A stretch of 13,478 nucleotides of DNA from RGIG2206 sp045540915 (GCA_045540915.1 JAZQID010000040.1:1-13478); one strand, 5' to 3'; positions 1 to 6,115 are shown, counted from the first letter of the stretch. Numbers and translations are program-made. The notes: generated from the sequence alone by a model not told the origin.

Positions 1-13
1 ATCTTGATAGCAT
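1..13 (-). CDS. nusB: Start of a gene at the window edge, probably nusB (partial)
   Basis: Only the first four codons are visible, reading Met-Leu-Ser-Arg, and the gene runs out of the window. The start is well supported: an AGGAGG ribosome binding site lies at 22-27 on the minus strand, eight bases before the ATG. NusB is an antitermination factor that binds rRNA leader boxA RNA together with NusE. The name is inferred mainly from order, because in many spore formers the genes run spoIIIA operon, asp23/yqhY, nusB. Clostridial NusB proteins often begin with a similar Ser-Arg-Arg stretch. Four residues cannot prove identity, so the start itself is much more certain than the name. Confidence 0.5.
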
Positions 14-47
14 ATATTCAACCTCCTACCGTATATATACACTTTAT

Positions 48-76
48 ATAATATAACATATTTATAATAATTTCAA
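48..76 (-). promoter_or_regulatory. Sigma-A-like promoter for the edge gene (probable nusB)
   Basis: On the minus strand TTGAAA (71-76) and TATTAT (48-53) are separated by 17 bases, each one mismatch from consensus. The site lies just after the asp23 terminator and about 35 bases before the start codon at 13, so the edge gene probably has its own promoter. The region is very A+T rich, which makes chance matches likelier. Confidence 0.5.
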
Positions 77-89
77 TATAAATTAAATA

Positions 90-119
90 TGTCCGACAGA
101 TTTTTTCATCCGTCGGACA
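90..119 (-). terminator. Probable terminator after asp23
   Basis: An inverted repeat pairs TGTCCGAC (90-97) with GTCGGACA (112-119). The stem extends by three more pairs (99-101 with 108-110) after one mismatch. On the minus strand it is followed by a T-rich but interrupted tract. It sits 17 bases after the asp23 stop codon and would end the spoIIIA/asp23 transcript. Confidence 0.6.
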
Positions 120-136
120 CAGCAATATGCAATATT

Positions 137-487
137 CTATTCAACCGTCTTGGGAATATCGATATCGACGACGTGAACGTTGACCTGAGTTACCGCAGAG
201 TTAGTCATATTCTGCACCGATTTCTTGACTGATTGCTGAACCTTCTCGCAAACGGAGGCGATCTTTACCCCCATATTCAGCTTGATATAAAGGTCGATGA
301 TCAAAGAGCCGTCACCGGTTTTGACGTGGACAGATTTGGTAGAGCCGGGGCGAAGCATCTTCTTGATATCGGGTGTATCGACCATAGCGCAAACTCCGTC
401 AACATCCAAGGCTGCCAATGACACTATCTTAGCAATGACCTCATCGGACAAAACAACACTCTGTTCGGTATGTTTATTTATGTTCAT
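137..487 (-). CDS. Asp23/Gls24 family protein (YqhY-like)
   Basis: This encodes a 116-residue Asp23/Gls24 (DUF322) family protein. Members are small cytoplasmic or membrane-associated proteins linked to envelope homeostasis; B. subtilis YqhY has been connected with control of acetyl-CoA carboxylase. Family features are visible: an N-terminal helix, the Asp-Val-Asp-Gly-Val stretch at residues 28-32, a central segment resembling the family's DLYI-x-x-x-x-G pattern, and a Val-rich C-terminal strand. An upstream ATG at 541 is possible, but the ATG at 487 has AAAGGAGG seven to eight bases before it and gives the normal family length. The gene follows spoIIIAH, as yqhY does in Bacillus, but has its own sigma-A-like promoter and so is probably expressed during growth. 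The exact function in this organism is unknown. Confidence 0.9.
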   Translation of the reverse strand: MNINKHTEQSVVLSDEVIAKIVSLAALDVDGVCAMVDTPDIKKMLRPGSTKSVHVKTGDGSLIIDLYIKLNMGVKIASVCEKVQQSVKKSVQNMTNSAVTQVNVHVVDIDIPKTVE

Positions 488-514
488 TGGTATTACCTCC
501 TTTGTGATATTATT

Positions 515-543
515 ATTATAACACATAAATTCCGACTTCACAA
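515..543 (-). promoter_or_regulatory. Sigma-A-like promoter for asp23
   Basis: On the minus strand TTGTGA (538-543) and a perfect TATAAT (515-520) are 17 bases apart, and TGT directly precedes the -10 as an extended -10 element. The -35 lies immediately after the spoIIIAH stop codon. Transcription would begin near 508, about 20 bases before the asp23 start, just ahead of its ribosome binding site. Confidence 0.65.
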
Positions 544-544
544 C

Positions 545-1087
545 CTATTTTATGTTTATTATTTTAATATTTTCAAGATCGACCTTGTAATTTGATGTAA
601 CAACATCCTGAATCTGCAAAATTTCTGAGTTTGACAACTCCTTTGCATAGACCACGATGCTTGCGTTGTTTTCGGACAAGACCACAACACACTCGTCAAA
701 GCCTTTGGCCTTTATGAGCGACTCGATATCAGACTGTTTGCTCTGTCGCTCGACAAGTTCAATGTGCGATTTGTATGCAAGCGCCTTGTCCTCGTCGCTC
801 GCCTTTGCGCTTTTCTCGATCTCCTCAAACTCTGCAATCGCGTCCTCATAGGCTTTTGTTCTCTCGTTTCTGGCCTTCTTAAAATAATCGGTGTCGATAG
901 TCACCTTGTCGGTTGCTACGTATTCTGCTTGACCGGTCTTGTTTGAAGATGATGTCGCGTCGGATAGCAGCTGATTATTGGGGTCGGTATATTTCCAGTT
1001 AATATATATTGCGGCCGCCAATATCAGCACCAAAACGGACGTTACGATCTGCTTTTTTGCAAAGAATTTCTTTCCGTTAGTTTTCAT
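545..1087 (-). CDS. spoIIIAH: Stage III sporulation protein AH
   Basis: SpoIIIAH is the mother-cell membrane protein whose extracellular domain joins forespore SpoIIQ across the intermembrane space, forming part of the feeding-tube channel. The protein has 180 residues, shorter than the roughly 218 of B. subtilis. It has a basic N-terminus, one membrane segment at about residues 14-30, a charged Ala/Glu/Lys-rich helical linker, and a C-terminal alpha/beta domain of the YscJ/FliF-related ring-building type. The start is the ATG at 1087, which overlaps the spoIIIAG stop as ATGA; an upstream in-frame start at 1111 would run into spoIIIAG and lacks a better site. It is the last gene of the operon. 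No SpoIIQ gene is in the window, so the partner is inferred from the family. Confidence 0.9.
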   Translation of the reverse strand: MKTNGKKFFAKKQIVTSVLVLILAAAIYINWKYTDPNNQLLSDATSSSNKTGQAEYVATDKVTIDTDYFKKARNERTKAYEDAIAEFEEIEKSAKASDEDKALAYKSHIELVERQSKQSDIESLIKAKGFDECVVVLSENNASIVVYAKELSNSEILQIQDVVTSNYKVDLENIKIINIK

Positions 1088-1629
1088 CCTTGATAACCCC
1101 CAACAACACATACTTTTTTAGATGGTATATTCAAAGCCGTTGTGACCGCAGTCACAATGCGTTCCTTGACCAATTCATTCTCTGCCTGAGAAGAAACGAC
1201 GACCACTCCCCTGACCGTCGGTGCAATGGTCGTTATAACAAGCGCCTGCTGTCCGCCGTCCTTGTCTTCAACGAGGATAAGGCTTTGCTTGGTGTCGCTT
1301 TTTTCTTGGGTTTTCTTTGTTGCGTCGCCTTCGTAGTCGTTAGACTTGTCATTAGATTCATCAACAAGGTCGGCGTAGACCGTCTCTTTTGAGCTTTCGA
1401 GGCTTACAAGCACCTGAACCTTCTTCTCGCCCGTTATCCCCTCGACCACCGATGCGAGCCTATCCTCAAGTTGCTCAACATATTGCTCATCTGTATCTAC
1501 TTTAATTTCGTTCTTGTCACCCTTACCCATAAAGGTCGACAGGTAGATCAAGGCTATGCCTGTTATTGCAAGAAAAAACAGCACCTTGCCCGAATTTTTC
1601 TTGTTGATAATTTCACTCAGCCTCTTCAT
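1084..1629 (-). CDS. spoIIIAG: Stage III sporulation protein AG
   Basis: SpoIIIAG forms a large oligomeric ring in the mother-cell membrane facing the forespore and is a core part of the SpoIIIA-SpoIIQ complex. The 181-residue product has one membrane segment at about residues 15-33, then an acidic linker and a ring-building domain with the pattern LEDRLASVVEGITG...VLVSLESS. The C-terminal half contains the family-typical Gly-Val-Val-Val-Val-Ser stretch. Two in-frame ATGs lie six bases apart. The one at 1629 is chosen because GGAGG sits six bases before it, whereas the ATG at 1635 directly abuts GGAGG with no spacer. The gene overlaps the spoIIIAF end by 17 bases and the spoIIIAH start by four. 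Length is below the B. subtilis 229, mostly in the linker. Confidence 0.9.
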   Translation of the reverse strand: MKRLSEIINKKNSGKVLFFLAITGIALIYLSTFMGKGDKNEIKVDTDEQYVEQLEDRLASVVEGITGEKKVQVLVSLESSKETVYADLVDESNDKSNDYEGDATKKTQEKSDTKQSLILVEDKDGGQQALVITTIAPTVRGVVVVSSQAENELVKERIVTAVTTALNIPSKKVCVVGGYQG

Positions 1630-2104
1630 CTTCATCCTCCGCAACGGCAACATCGCAAAATACGTCAAATCTCTTCAACAATAGATTTTTAATCATTTGA
1701 GTATCAGTGGCGTGCTCCTTTGGTATATAAACCGATATATGTTTCAAGGTCACGTTGCCGTATTTGCCTTTGTTAAATTCTATGCTGATTTGTCCATTCT
1801 TTATTCCAAATTGTTGCAGGGTATCAAGGATGGTACTTTCGGTTTCCTCGGTAAGCGAGTTGACAACCCTGTTAGTGAGGTAGGATTCCGCCTGCTGACT
1901 GTCATAATTACCGCTAAATTCAGGCACTTTTGGAGTTTCACCCAACAGTGACATTATTGAGCCTATCAAAGATGCAACGATCACGAGGTTTATAACCGTT
2001 TTCATATTCTTGCCAAGCGAGTTGCTCGGCAAAAGAAGTTGCACTGCCGCACCAATGACCGAAACTATACACAGCGCGCTTACAGCATTCTGCCACCCAC
2101 TCAT
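1613..2104 (-). CDS. spoIIIAF: Stage III sporulation protein AF
   Basis: SpoIIIAF is a mother-cell membrane component of the SpoIIIA complex. The 163-residue protein begins with two hydrophobic helices, at about residues 6-25 and 33-52, followed by a soluble ring-building-like domain with the segment Gln-Ile-Ser-Ile-Glu-Phe and a later Val-Thr-Leu-Lys strand. It ends in a run of Asp and Glu residues. The start ATG at 2104 overlaps the spoIIIAE stop as ATGA. No strong ribosome binding site is present, so translation is probably coupled to spoIIIAE. It is shorter than the B. subtilis protein (about 206). Identity rests on position between AE and AG plus the two-helix architecture. Confidence 0.85.
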   Translation of the reverse strand: MSGWQNAVSALCIVSVIGAAVQLLLPSNSLGKNMKTVINLVIVASLIGSIMSLLGETPKVPEFSGNYDSQQAESYLTNRVVNSLTEETESTILDTLQQFGIKNGQISIEFNKGKYGNVTLKHISVYIPKEHATDTQMIKNLLLKRFDVFCDVAVAEDEDEEAE

Positions 2105-3225
2105 AACCTGTTTTCCAAAGATAACACAGTAAGAGTTGACATTACTATAAGTAACAAAGAGCATAACAGTATAACTATCAGCACGGTCAACAATCCGCTT
2201 ACTGAATTAAACAGGTCAACCACCGCTTTCCTTTGTGTAATTTCAAAAATCGATCGAGCCGCCCACACGACCAACTGCCATAGCAAAAGTTTAATAAGGG
2301 GCGGAAGAAAAATTAAGGATATGGTTATTACTGCGTAAATGCCAACCGAAGATCTTACGAGGTCAATGCTGCCGAGTATAACCGAAAGCGAATCTCCCCA
2401 AGCGCCGCCAACAACGGGTACAAACGAGCCCAAGGCCGATTTTGCCGCCTTTATCGCAAGGTTATCACCGATACTGCTGAGCCTTGTTTGAAGCCCGATT
2501 ATGCCTGTCAGCACAGTAGTCAACACCGATAGCAAGGTAATAATCATCTTTTTAACTCCGCCTGCAAGGGAGAACGGAACCTTTGCAAGCGCCGTGCATA
2601 CCGTTGAGGCCAACAACATATTACAACAAGGTAAAAACACACCGCTGTTGATTGCCGCAAAAGCATCTGAATAGGCAACCATTATGACCGAATATGTACC
2701 CGAAACGGCGGTAAAACCTGACGCAATCAAAAGTCCTGCAAAGACAGGTATAAACGAGTTTATAAAAACAGTACAAGCGGATAACGACTCCGAAACCTGT
2801 TCAAAAAGGCAGCTCATCGGGCTGATCAAGATCATTGCGCAGGATGACAAGGTTATCACATCGAATACATCCTGAGCCCAGCCGCCTGTTTTTATCACAT
2901 TTGACATTACGATGGTAAACAATCCTATCACCATCAGATATCCAAGCGAACGAATAGGCATTGTATATTCAGATATCAAGTCGGTAAACACCGAAGAGAT
3001 TATATCGAGTATGCCAAGCCCGTCATCGCCAAGCGGCTGTTTAGGAGATATGTTAAACTCCTTGAAAATGCTTATCACTTGGTCAGGAGTTGCCTCTTCT
3101 ATGTTTTCCACTTCAAATTCATCGTATACAGATTGGATCTCCTCATCCTGAGTGGTTGCAGAGACGCTGAAAAAGGATAGCCCGATGACCGCAAGCGTAA
3201 CCATAGCCACAATTACTCTTTTCAT
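2101..3225 (-). CDS. spoIIIAE: Stage III sporulation protein AE
   Basis: SpoIIIAE is the large polytopic membrane protein of the mother-cell side of the channel and is thought to form part of its membrane core. The 374-residue product has a signal peptide (residues 1-23, ending Val-Ser-Ala), an acidic periplasmic segment to about residue 75, then a series of hydrophobic helices up to the C-terminus. Recognisable family parts include the Gly-Val-Phe-Leu-Pro region and the Lys-Ser-Ala-Leu-Gly-Ser-Phe-Val-Pro-Val-Val-Gly-Gly segment near residues 260-275. B. subtilis SpoIIIAE is about 399 residues. The start ATG is three bases after the spoIIIAD stop, with AAAGG eight bases upstream. The stop overlaps the spoIIIAF start. 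Confidence 0.93.
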   Translation of the reverse strand: MKRVIVAMVTLAVIGLSFFSVSATTQDEEIQSVYDEFEVENIEEATPDQVISIFKEFNISPKQPLGDDGLGILDIISSVFTDLISEYTMPIRSLGYLMVIGLFTIVMSNVIKTGGWAQDVFDVITLSSCAMILISPMSCLFEQVSESLSACTVFINSFIPVFAGLLIASGFTAVSGTYSVIMVAYSDAFAAINSGVFLPCCNMLLASTVCTALAKVPFSLAGGVKKMIITLLSVLTTVLTGIIGLQTRLSSIGDNLAIKAAKSALGSFVPVVGGAWGDSLSVILGSIDLVRSSVGIYAVITISLIFLPPLIKLLLWQLVVWAARSIFEITQRKAVVDLFNSVSGLLTVLIVILLCSLLLIVMSTLTVLSLENRL

Positions 3226-3228
3226 AAG

Positions 3229-3618
3229 TTATGCCTTTATCATTTGTGTCGCGATTTCCAACAGATCAAGCAAAATCGGCACATAGAGAGTCGCGATACT
3301 AACTTTTGCGGCCAGTTCGACCTTGTCCGCCAAGGACTTGTCTGAGCAATCATTACAGATATCCGAAGCAAAGCTACCTATGTAGCATATTCCCAAGCCT
3401 TTGAGCATAACCGACAGATATTTCTCAATATCGGCATTTGATGACACTGCATTCTTCATATCGTCCATCACGGGAACAAGCGTCCTCAGGGCTATATAAA
3501 GTATAACTACCGAAGTAACTATCGAAAGAAACAAGGCATATTCCTTGTTGTGTTGCTTGAAGACTGTGGCCACTACGGCAACAATGATGCACACGGCTGA
3601 AACGGTTATTATATTCAT
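3229..3618 (-). CDS. spoIIIAD: Stage III sporulation protein AD
   Basis: SpoIIIAD is a small polytopic membrane protein of the SpoIIIA complex. The 129 residues match the usual size (B. subtilis 133). Hydrophobic helices lie at about residues 3-20, 28-48 and 104-122, with a less hydrophobic stretch at 68-85 (Leu-Gly-Ile-Cys-Tyr-Ile-Gly) and a following Cys/Asp-rich loop (Ser-Asp-Ile-Cys-Asn-Asp-Cys-Ser). The Lys-Val-Glu-Leu-Ala-Ala-Lys segment near the C-terminus is typical of the family. The ATG overlaps the spoIIIAC stop as ATGA, and no clear ribosome binding site precedes it, suggesting translational coupling. Confidence 0.92.
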   Translation of the reverse strand: MNIITVSAVCIIVAVVATVFKQHNKEYALFLSIVTSVVILYIALRTLVPVMDDMKNAVSSNADIEKYLSVMLKGLGICYIGSFASDICNDCSDKSLADKVELAAKVSIATLYVPILLDLLEIATQMIKA

Positions 3619-3809
3619 AGGTCAAACAGCGACTTGACCGCGTCGAAGAGTTCGCTTATCTCGCTGACTATCATCATAAGAACAACCACAAGTCCTGCAA
3701 TGGTCGTCATCATAGCCTGATCCTCTCTGCCCGAGCGTATGAGCAACTGATTAAACACCGCCACGATGATACCTATCGCCGCAATTTTGAAGATAAAATC
3801 CACATCCAT
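3615..3809 (-). CDS. spoIIIAC: Stage III sporulation protein AC
   Basis: SpoIIIAC is a very small membrane protein of the SpoIIIA complex. The 64-residue product has two hydrophobic helices, at about residues 6-23 and 35-52, joined by a short basic loop (Arg-Ser-Gly-Arg-Glu-Asp). The first helix, Phe-Ile-Phe-Lys-Ile-Ala-Ala-Ile-Gly-Ile, aligns with the start of B. subtilis SpoIIIAC (68 residues). The reading frame can open at a GTG at 3818, directly after the spoIIIAB stop. The ATG at 3809 is preferred because AGGTG precedes it with a six-base spacer and because its N-terminus aligns with homologues. Confidence 0.9.
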   Translation of the reverse strand: MDVDFIFKIAAIGIIVAVFNQLLIRSGREDQAMMTTIAGLVVVLMMIVSEISELFDAVKSLFDL

Positions 3810-3818
3810 ATCAATCAC

Positions 3819-4286
3819 CTATATCATAATGACCGCGACAAAGGCGGCGGCAAGCAGGCCTAATTTCATATACATACCCGACTTCGTCTTGACCGTAACA
3901 CTAAACTCGTCCCTTATTTGAGTCAGACGGTCAAGGCATAGCGACAGCTCCTCACAAGCTGAATCGGAATCTATCACCTGCAACCGTTCAAAGCTTCCTT
4001 CCACACATTCAACCGCTTTTGCTGGCAGATCGAGGGTCCTGAGATTTTCAACAAATCCCGAAACAAGATCATCGTTATCAGCAGAAAAAGAAAAGGTCTC
4101 GTCAACAGATATTGCTTTAAGAATTGAGCGCAACGGCTCCTTCTTGAACCTTATCTGGCGGTAGACCGACTGAACCATCGAGATCAATCGGTCAAGCAGG
4201 TCAAGAGACCTTTGCATCTGGCTGTATTTGAGCCAACCGATGATCGCAGGTACCGACGATATCATCAATATTCCTATCCATTTCAT
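3819..4286 (-). CDS. spoIIIAB: Stage III sporulation protein AB
   Basis: SpoIIIAB is a mostly helical protein with membrane anchors that resembles type II secretion/type IV pilus platform proteins (GspF-like) and is thought to work with the SpoIIIAA ATPase. The 155-residue product has an N-terminal hydrophobic segment (residues 3-18), a charged helical middle of about 115 residues, and a C-terminal hydrophobic segment (about 142-155). Its N-terminal 55 residues can be aligned by eye with B. subtilis SpoIIIAB, including the Phe-Lys-Lys-Glu-Pro-Leu region that matches His-Thr-Pro-Leu. GGGAG lies six bases before the ATG. As read, the first 86 bases also encode the C-terminus of SpoIIIAA. Confidence 0.88.
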   Translation of the reverse strand: MKWIGILMISSVPAIIGWLKYSQMQRSLDLLDRLISMVQSVYRQIRFKKEPLRSILKAISVDETFSFSADNDDLVSGFVENLRTLDLPAKAVECVEGSFERLQVIDSDSACEELSLCLDRLTQIRDEFSVTVKTKSGMYMKLGLLAAAFVAVIMI

Positions 4287-5187
4287 ACCTATCTCCCGTA
4301 AAACACAGTTCTTTGACCTGACCTAATTTTTCTGAGTCAAGTAAAACCAACACGTCAAATAAGCAGATATCAATTTTGAGAGTATTCAATCTCGAAATTG
4401 CGTTTGTAATTGAATCGGAGTGTAAGGTTGTTATAAACCTAACGCCGCTCGACATACAGGCTTTCAAGGTATCTGCATCGTCTGAAAGTTCGTCAAAGGC
4501 AATTATCTGTGGATTAAAATATTTAAGCAACGCCTGAACGGCAAAGGCTTTGTTTATATCGGTCATAACGTCGACGTTGTGTCCAAGGTCAAAGGCTGAC
4601 CCACCCTGATTCATCGCTGCTATCTCTCCGCGCTCGTCGGCCACCGAGACCCTGAATCCGCAATATGAATATTGTCTTACAAGATCCCTGAGCATAGTTG
4701 TCTTGCTTGAACCGGGAGGGCCAACCAAAAGTATATTGTGCGGACCTTGTCCAACGGCATCTATGATAGGCTTTGAACAAAATTTGACCTGATTGGCAAT
4801 TCGTATGTTTACCGATGTGTAGCATCTCAAATTTCCATTTTGAAAATCGCTGAAGCAACCGCTTATACCTGCTCTGCAACCGTTTTTCAGCGACAGGTAA
4901 CCGTTGCGCAGCTGACCTTCATAGGAATAAATGGAGCCATCACAAAGACGCGAGACCGTCTGCAGAATATCATCATATGTAACTATGTAGCTATTGCCGT
5001 CGGGGCGATTTGAAATAGCACCGTCGCGTTTGACAAATGCCGTTTTGTTGTCGACGGTTAACACCAGCGCTAGACCTACCCTGAGCCGAATTTCTTGAGT
5101 CCTATCCTGAACAGGAGCTGGCACGTTTTTAAGCGCATACAAAACGGGATCATTAAAGGCGTACAGCATATCACAGAAAGCAGACAT
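4201..5187 (-). CDS. spoIIIAA: Stage III sporulation protein AA, ATPase
   Basis: SpoIIIAA is a cytoplasmic AAA/secretion-type ATPase related to type II and IV secretion ATPases and is proposed to energise the mother-cell channel. The 328-residue product has a Walker A motif at residues 156-164 (Gly-Pro-Pro-Gly-Ser-Ser-Lys-Thr-Thr), the family motif Ala-Asp-Glu-Arg-Gly-Glu-Ile at 183-189, a Gly-Gly..Asp-Leu-Gly..Asp-Val-Met-Thr segment at 195-209, and a Walker B at about 227-233 (Gln-Ile-Ile-Ala-Phe-Asp-Glu). The start ATG has GAGGAGGG five bases upstream. Two oddities: the last Gly of Walker A is Ser161 (AGC codon at 4705-4707), and the C-terminus runs 86 bases into spoIIIAB, making it longer than the 307 residues of B. 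subtilis. It is the first gene of the operon. Confidence 0.93.
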   Translation of the reverse strand: MSAFCDMLYAFNDPVLYALKNVPAPVQDRTQEIRLRVGLALVLTVDNKTAFVKRDGAISNRPDGNSYIVTYDDILQTVSRLCDGSIYSYEGQLRNGYLSLKNGCRAGISGCFSDFQNGNLRCYTSVNIRIANQVKFCSKPIIDAVGQGPHNILLVGPPGSSKTTMLRDLVRQYSYCGFRVSVADERGEIAAMNQGGSAFDLGHNVDVMTDINKAFAVQALLKYFNPQIIAFDELSDDADTLKACMSSGVRFITTLHSDSITNAISRLNTLKIDICLFDVLVLLDSEKLGQVKELCFTGDRYEMDRNIDDIVGTCDHRLAQIQPDAKVS

Positions 5188-5249
5188 CTTGTCCCTCCTC
5201 GATATAAACTATGTTCAACATCGCGATCATAGAACAATGAATATTTTTG

Positions 5250-5278
5250 TTGCATTATGTTTTGTATATTGTTATAAT
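5250..5278 (+). promoter_or_regulatory. Sigma-A-like promoter for the DivIVA-like gene
   Basis: A perfect TATAAT (5273-5278) is preceded by TGT as an extended -10 element. A weak -35, TTGCAT (5250-5255), lies 17 bases upstream. Transcription would begin near 5285, about 27 bases before the start codon at 5312. It overlaps the candidate spoIIIAA promoter on the other strand. Confidence 0.6.
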
Positions 5279-5289
5279 GTAAAATAAGA
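5261..5289 (-). promoter_or_regulatory. Candidate sigma-E promoter for the spoIIIA operon
   Basis: On the minus strand TCTTATT (5283-5289) and TATACAAA (5261-5268) are 14 bases apart. They match the B. subtilis sigma-E patterns KMATATT (6 of 7) and CATACAMT (6 of 8) with a spacing used by that factor. Sigma-E transcribes spoIIIA in the mother cell of known spore formers. A start near 5254 would leave a leader of about 67 bases. The match is imperfect and lies in A+T-rich DNA. Confidence 0.4.
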
Positions 5290-5311
5290 AAATCCGTATT
5301 GGAGGTTCATT

Positions 5312-5923
5312 ATGTCCGCAAACGGAAGGTTTAAGAAATCCTTGTTTGGATTCAGGAAGTCAAGCGTGCTCAACTATATCGAAGAATATCAGGCTGAGTA
5401 CACCGCAAAGGCTGAAGAAGACGAAAATAGAATAGCACAAATGACCGAGCAGCTCTCTGAACTTAAGGAGCAGTATAAGCAGGCGGTCGAGATCAATCTT
5501 GCCCTCGAAGGTAAACTGGCCGAATGTGAAGGGGCAATTGCCGAGCTTACTGCAATGGCGCAGGAACTTCAAAGCGAAGTCGACCGAAACAAGAACCTGC
5601 ACGAGAAGATCGGCAATGTCTATGTTGAGGCTAAGGCTGATGCAAAGCAGATCGTCGATACTGCTTCGGATAATGCTCGCGATATCATTAAGACTGCCGA
5701 CCGCTCAGCAGGATTTACTGCAGAACAGATCGAAAACACGGTTGAGGACCTCACCTCTATCCGCTCCGATCTCGAGAGATCAGTAAGATCTTTCAACGAC
5801 CGTATTAAGCAGATAAACTCTACACTTAGTGAGGTCAAATCTCAACTTTCAAATCATAAGGCAAAGAATCCCGTCACCGATGACGAGCTTGCCGCAATGG
5901 GAATTCTGCCCTTATCAAAATAA
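5312..5923 (+). CDS. DivIVA-like coiled-coil protein
   Basis: This is a 203-residue, highly charged, mostly helical protein. Residues 7-26 (Phe-Lys-Lys-Ser-Leu-Phe-Gly-Phe...Val-Leu-Asn-Tyr-Ile) resemble the N-terminal membrane-curvature-binding segment of DivIVA/GpsB proteins. A long coiled coil follows at about residues 27-105, then an Ala-rich stretch (residues 108-133, Glu-Ala-Lys-Ala-Asp-Ala-Lys-Gln-Ile) like that of many DivIVA proteins, and a second coiled coil at about 140-185. DivIVA proteins sit at poles and septa and recruit division or sporulation factors. A GGAGG at 5301-5305 supports the start. The gene is divergent from spoIIIAA and has no clear terminator before the uraA promoter. 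Assignment rests on the N-terminal motif and architecture; the cellular role is not known. Confidence 0.7.
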   Translation: MSANGRFKKSLFGFRKSSVLNYIEEYQAEYTAKAEEDENRIAQMTEQLSELKEQYKQAVEINLALEGKLAECEGAIAELTAMAQELQSEVDRNKNLHEKIGNVYVEAKADAKQIVDTASDNARDIIKTADRSAGFTAEQIENTVEDLTSIRSDLERSVRSFNDRIKQINSTLSEVKSQLSNHKAKNPVTDDELAAMGILPLSK

Positions 5924-5937
5924 TCAGCAAATTCTCC

Positions 5938-5966
5938 TTTACAATTTTCGACAATCGTGATATAAT
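5938..5966 (+). promoter_or_regulatory. Sigma-A-like promoter for the uracil permease
   Basis: TTTACA (5938-5943) and a perfect TATAAT (5961-5966) are separated by 17 bases, with TGA directly before the -10 as an extended -10 element. This is one of the strongest promoter matches in the window. Transcription would begin near 5973, leaving a leader of almost 200 bases before the start codon at 6170. Confidence 0.75.
5947..5954 (-). promoter_or_regulatory. Possible Spo0A binding site (0A box) in the uraA promoter
   Basis: The minus strand reads TTGTCGAA, an exact match to the extended B. subtilis 0A box. It lies between the -35 and -10 elements of the uraA promoter, where binding would be expected to repress. 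An eight-base match on either strand of a window this long is expected about 0.4 times by chance. Confidence 0.3.
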
Positions 5967-6030
5967 CACAGACAGATTGAACATTCAAAAGTTTTCAAAT
6001 TTTTCGATTACGATAACACAACTAACAGAA

Positions 6031-6115
6031 CAGTAAAAAGTTACTGGCAAGGTTGCTCGTTTAAGTTTCGACCCATGTTTTCTAACACCTTGCCGTATAT
6101 GGCAAGGTGTTTTTT
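6031..6115 (+). promoter_or_regulatory. Leader attenuator with mutually exclusive hairpins
   Basis: The uraA leader contains GGCAAGGT twice, at 6046-6053 and 6101-6108. Both copies can pair with the single ACCTTGCC at 6087-6094. Pairing with the downstream copy forms the terminator; pairing with the upstream copy would prevent it. A small hairpin, CAGTAA (6031-6036) with TTACTG (6041-6046), adjoins the upstream copy. The 33 bases between the upstream copy and the terminator could hold a ligand- or protein-binding element. I see no PyrR-type binding sequence and do not recognise a known riboswitch. What it senses is unknown; uracil, UTP or UMP would be the natural guess from the downstream gene. 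Confidence 0.55.
6084..6115 (+). terminator. Intrinsic terminator in the uraA leader
   Basis: ACACCTTGCC (6085-6094) pairs perfectly with GGCAAGGTGT (6101-6110) around a six-base loop, followed by a T run ending at 6115. It lies 55 bases upstream of the permease start. It would also stop any read-through from the DivIVA-like gene. Confidence 0.85.
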
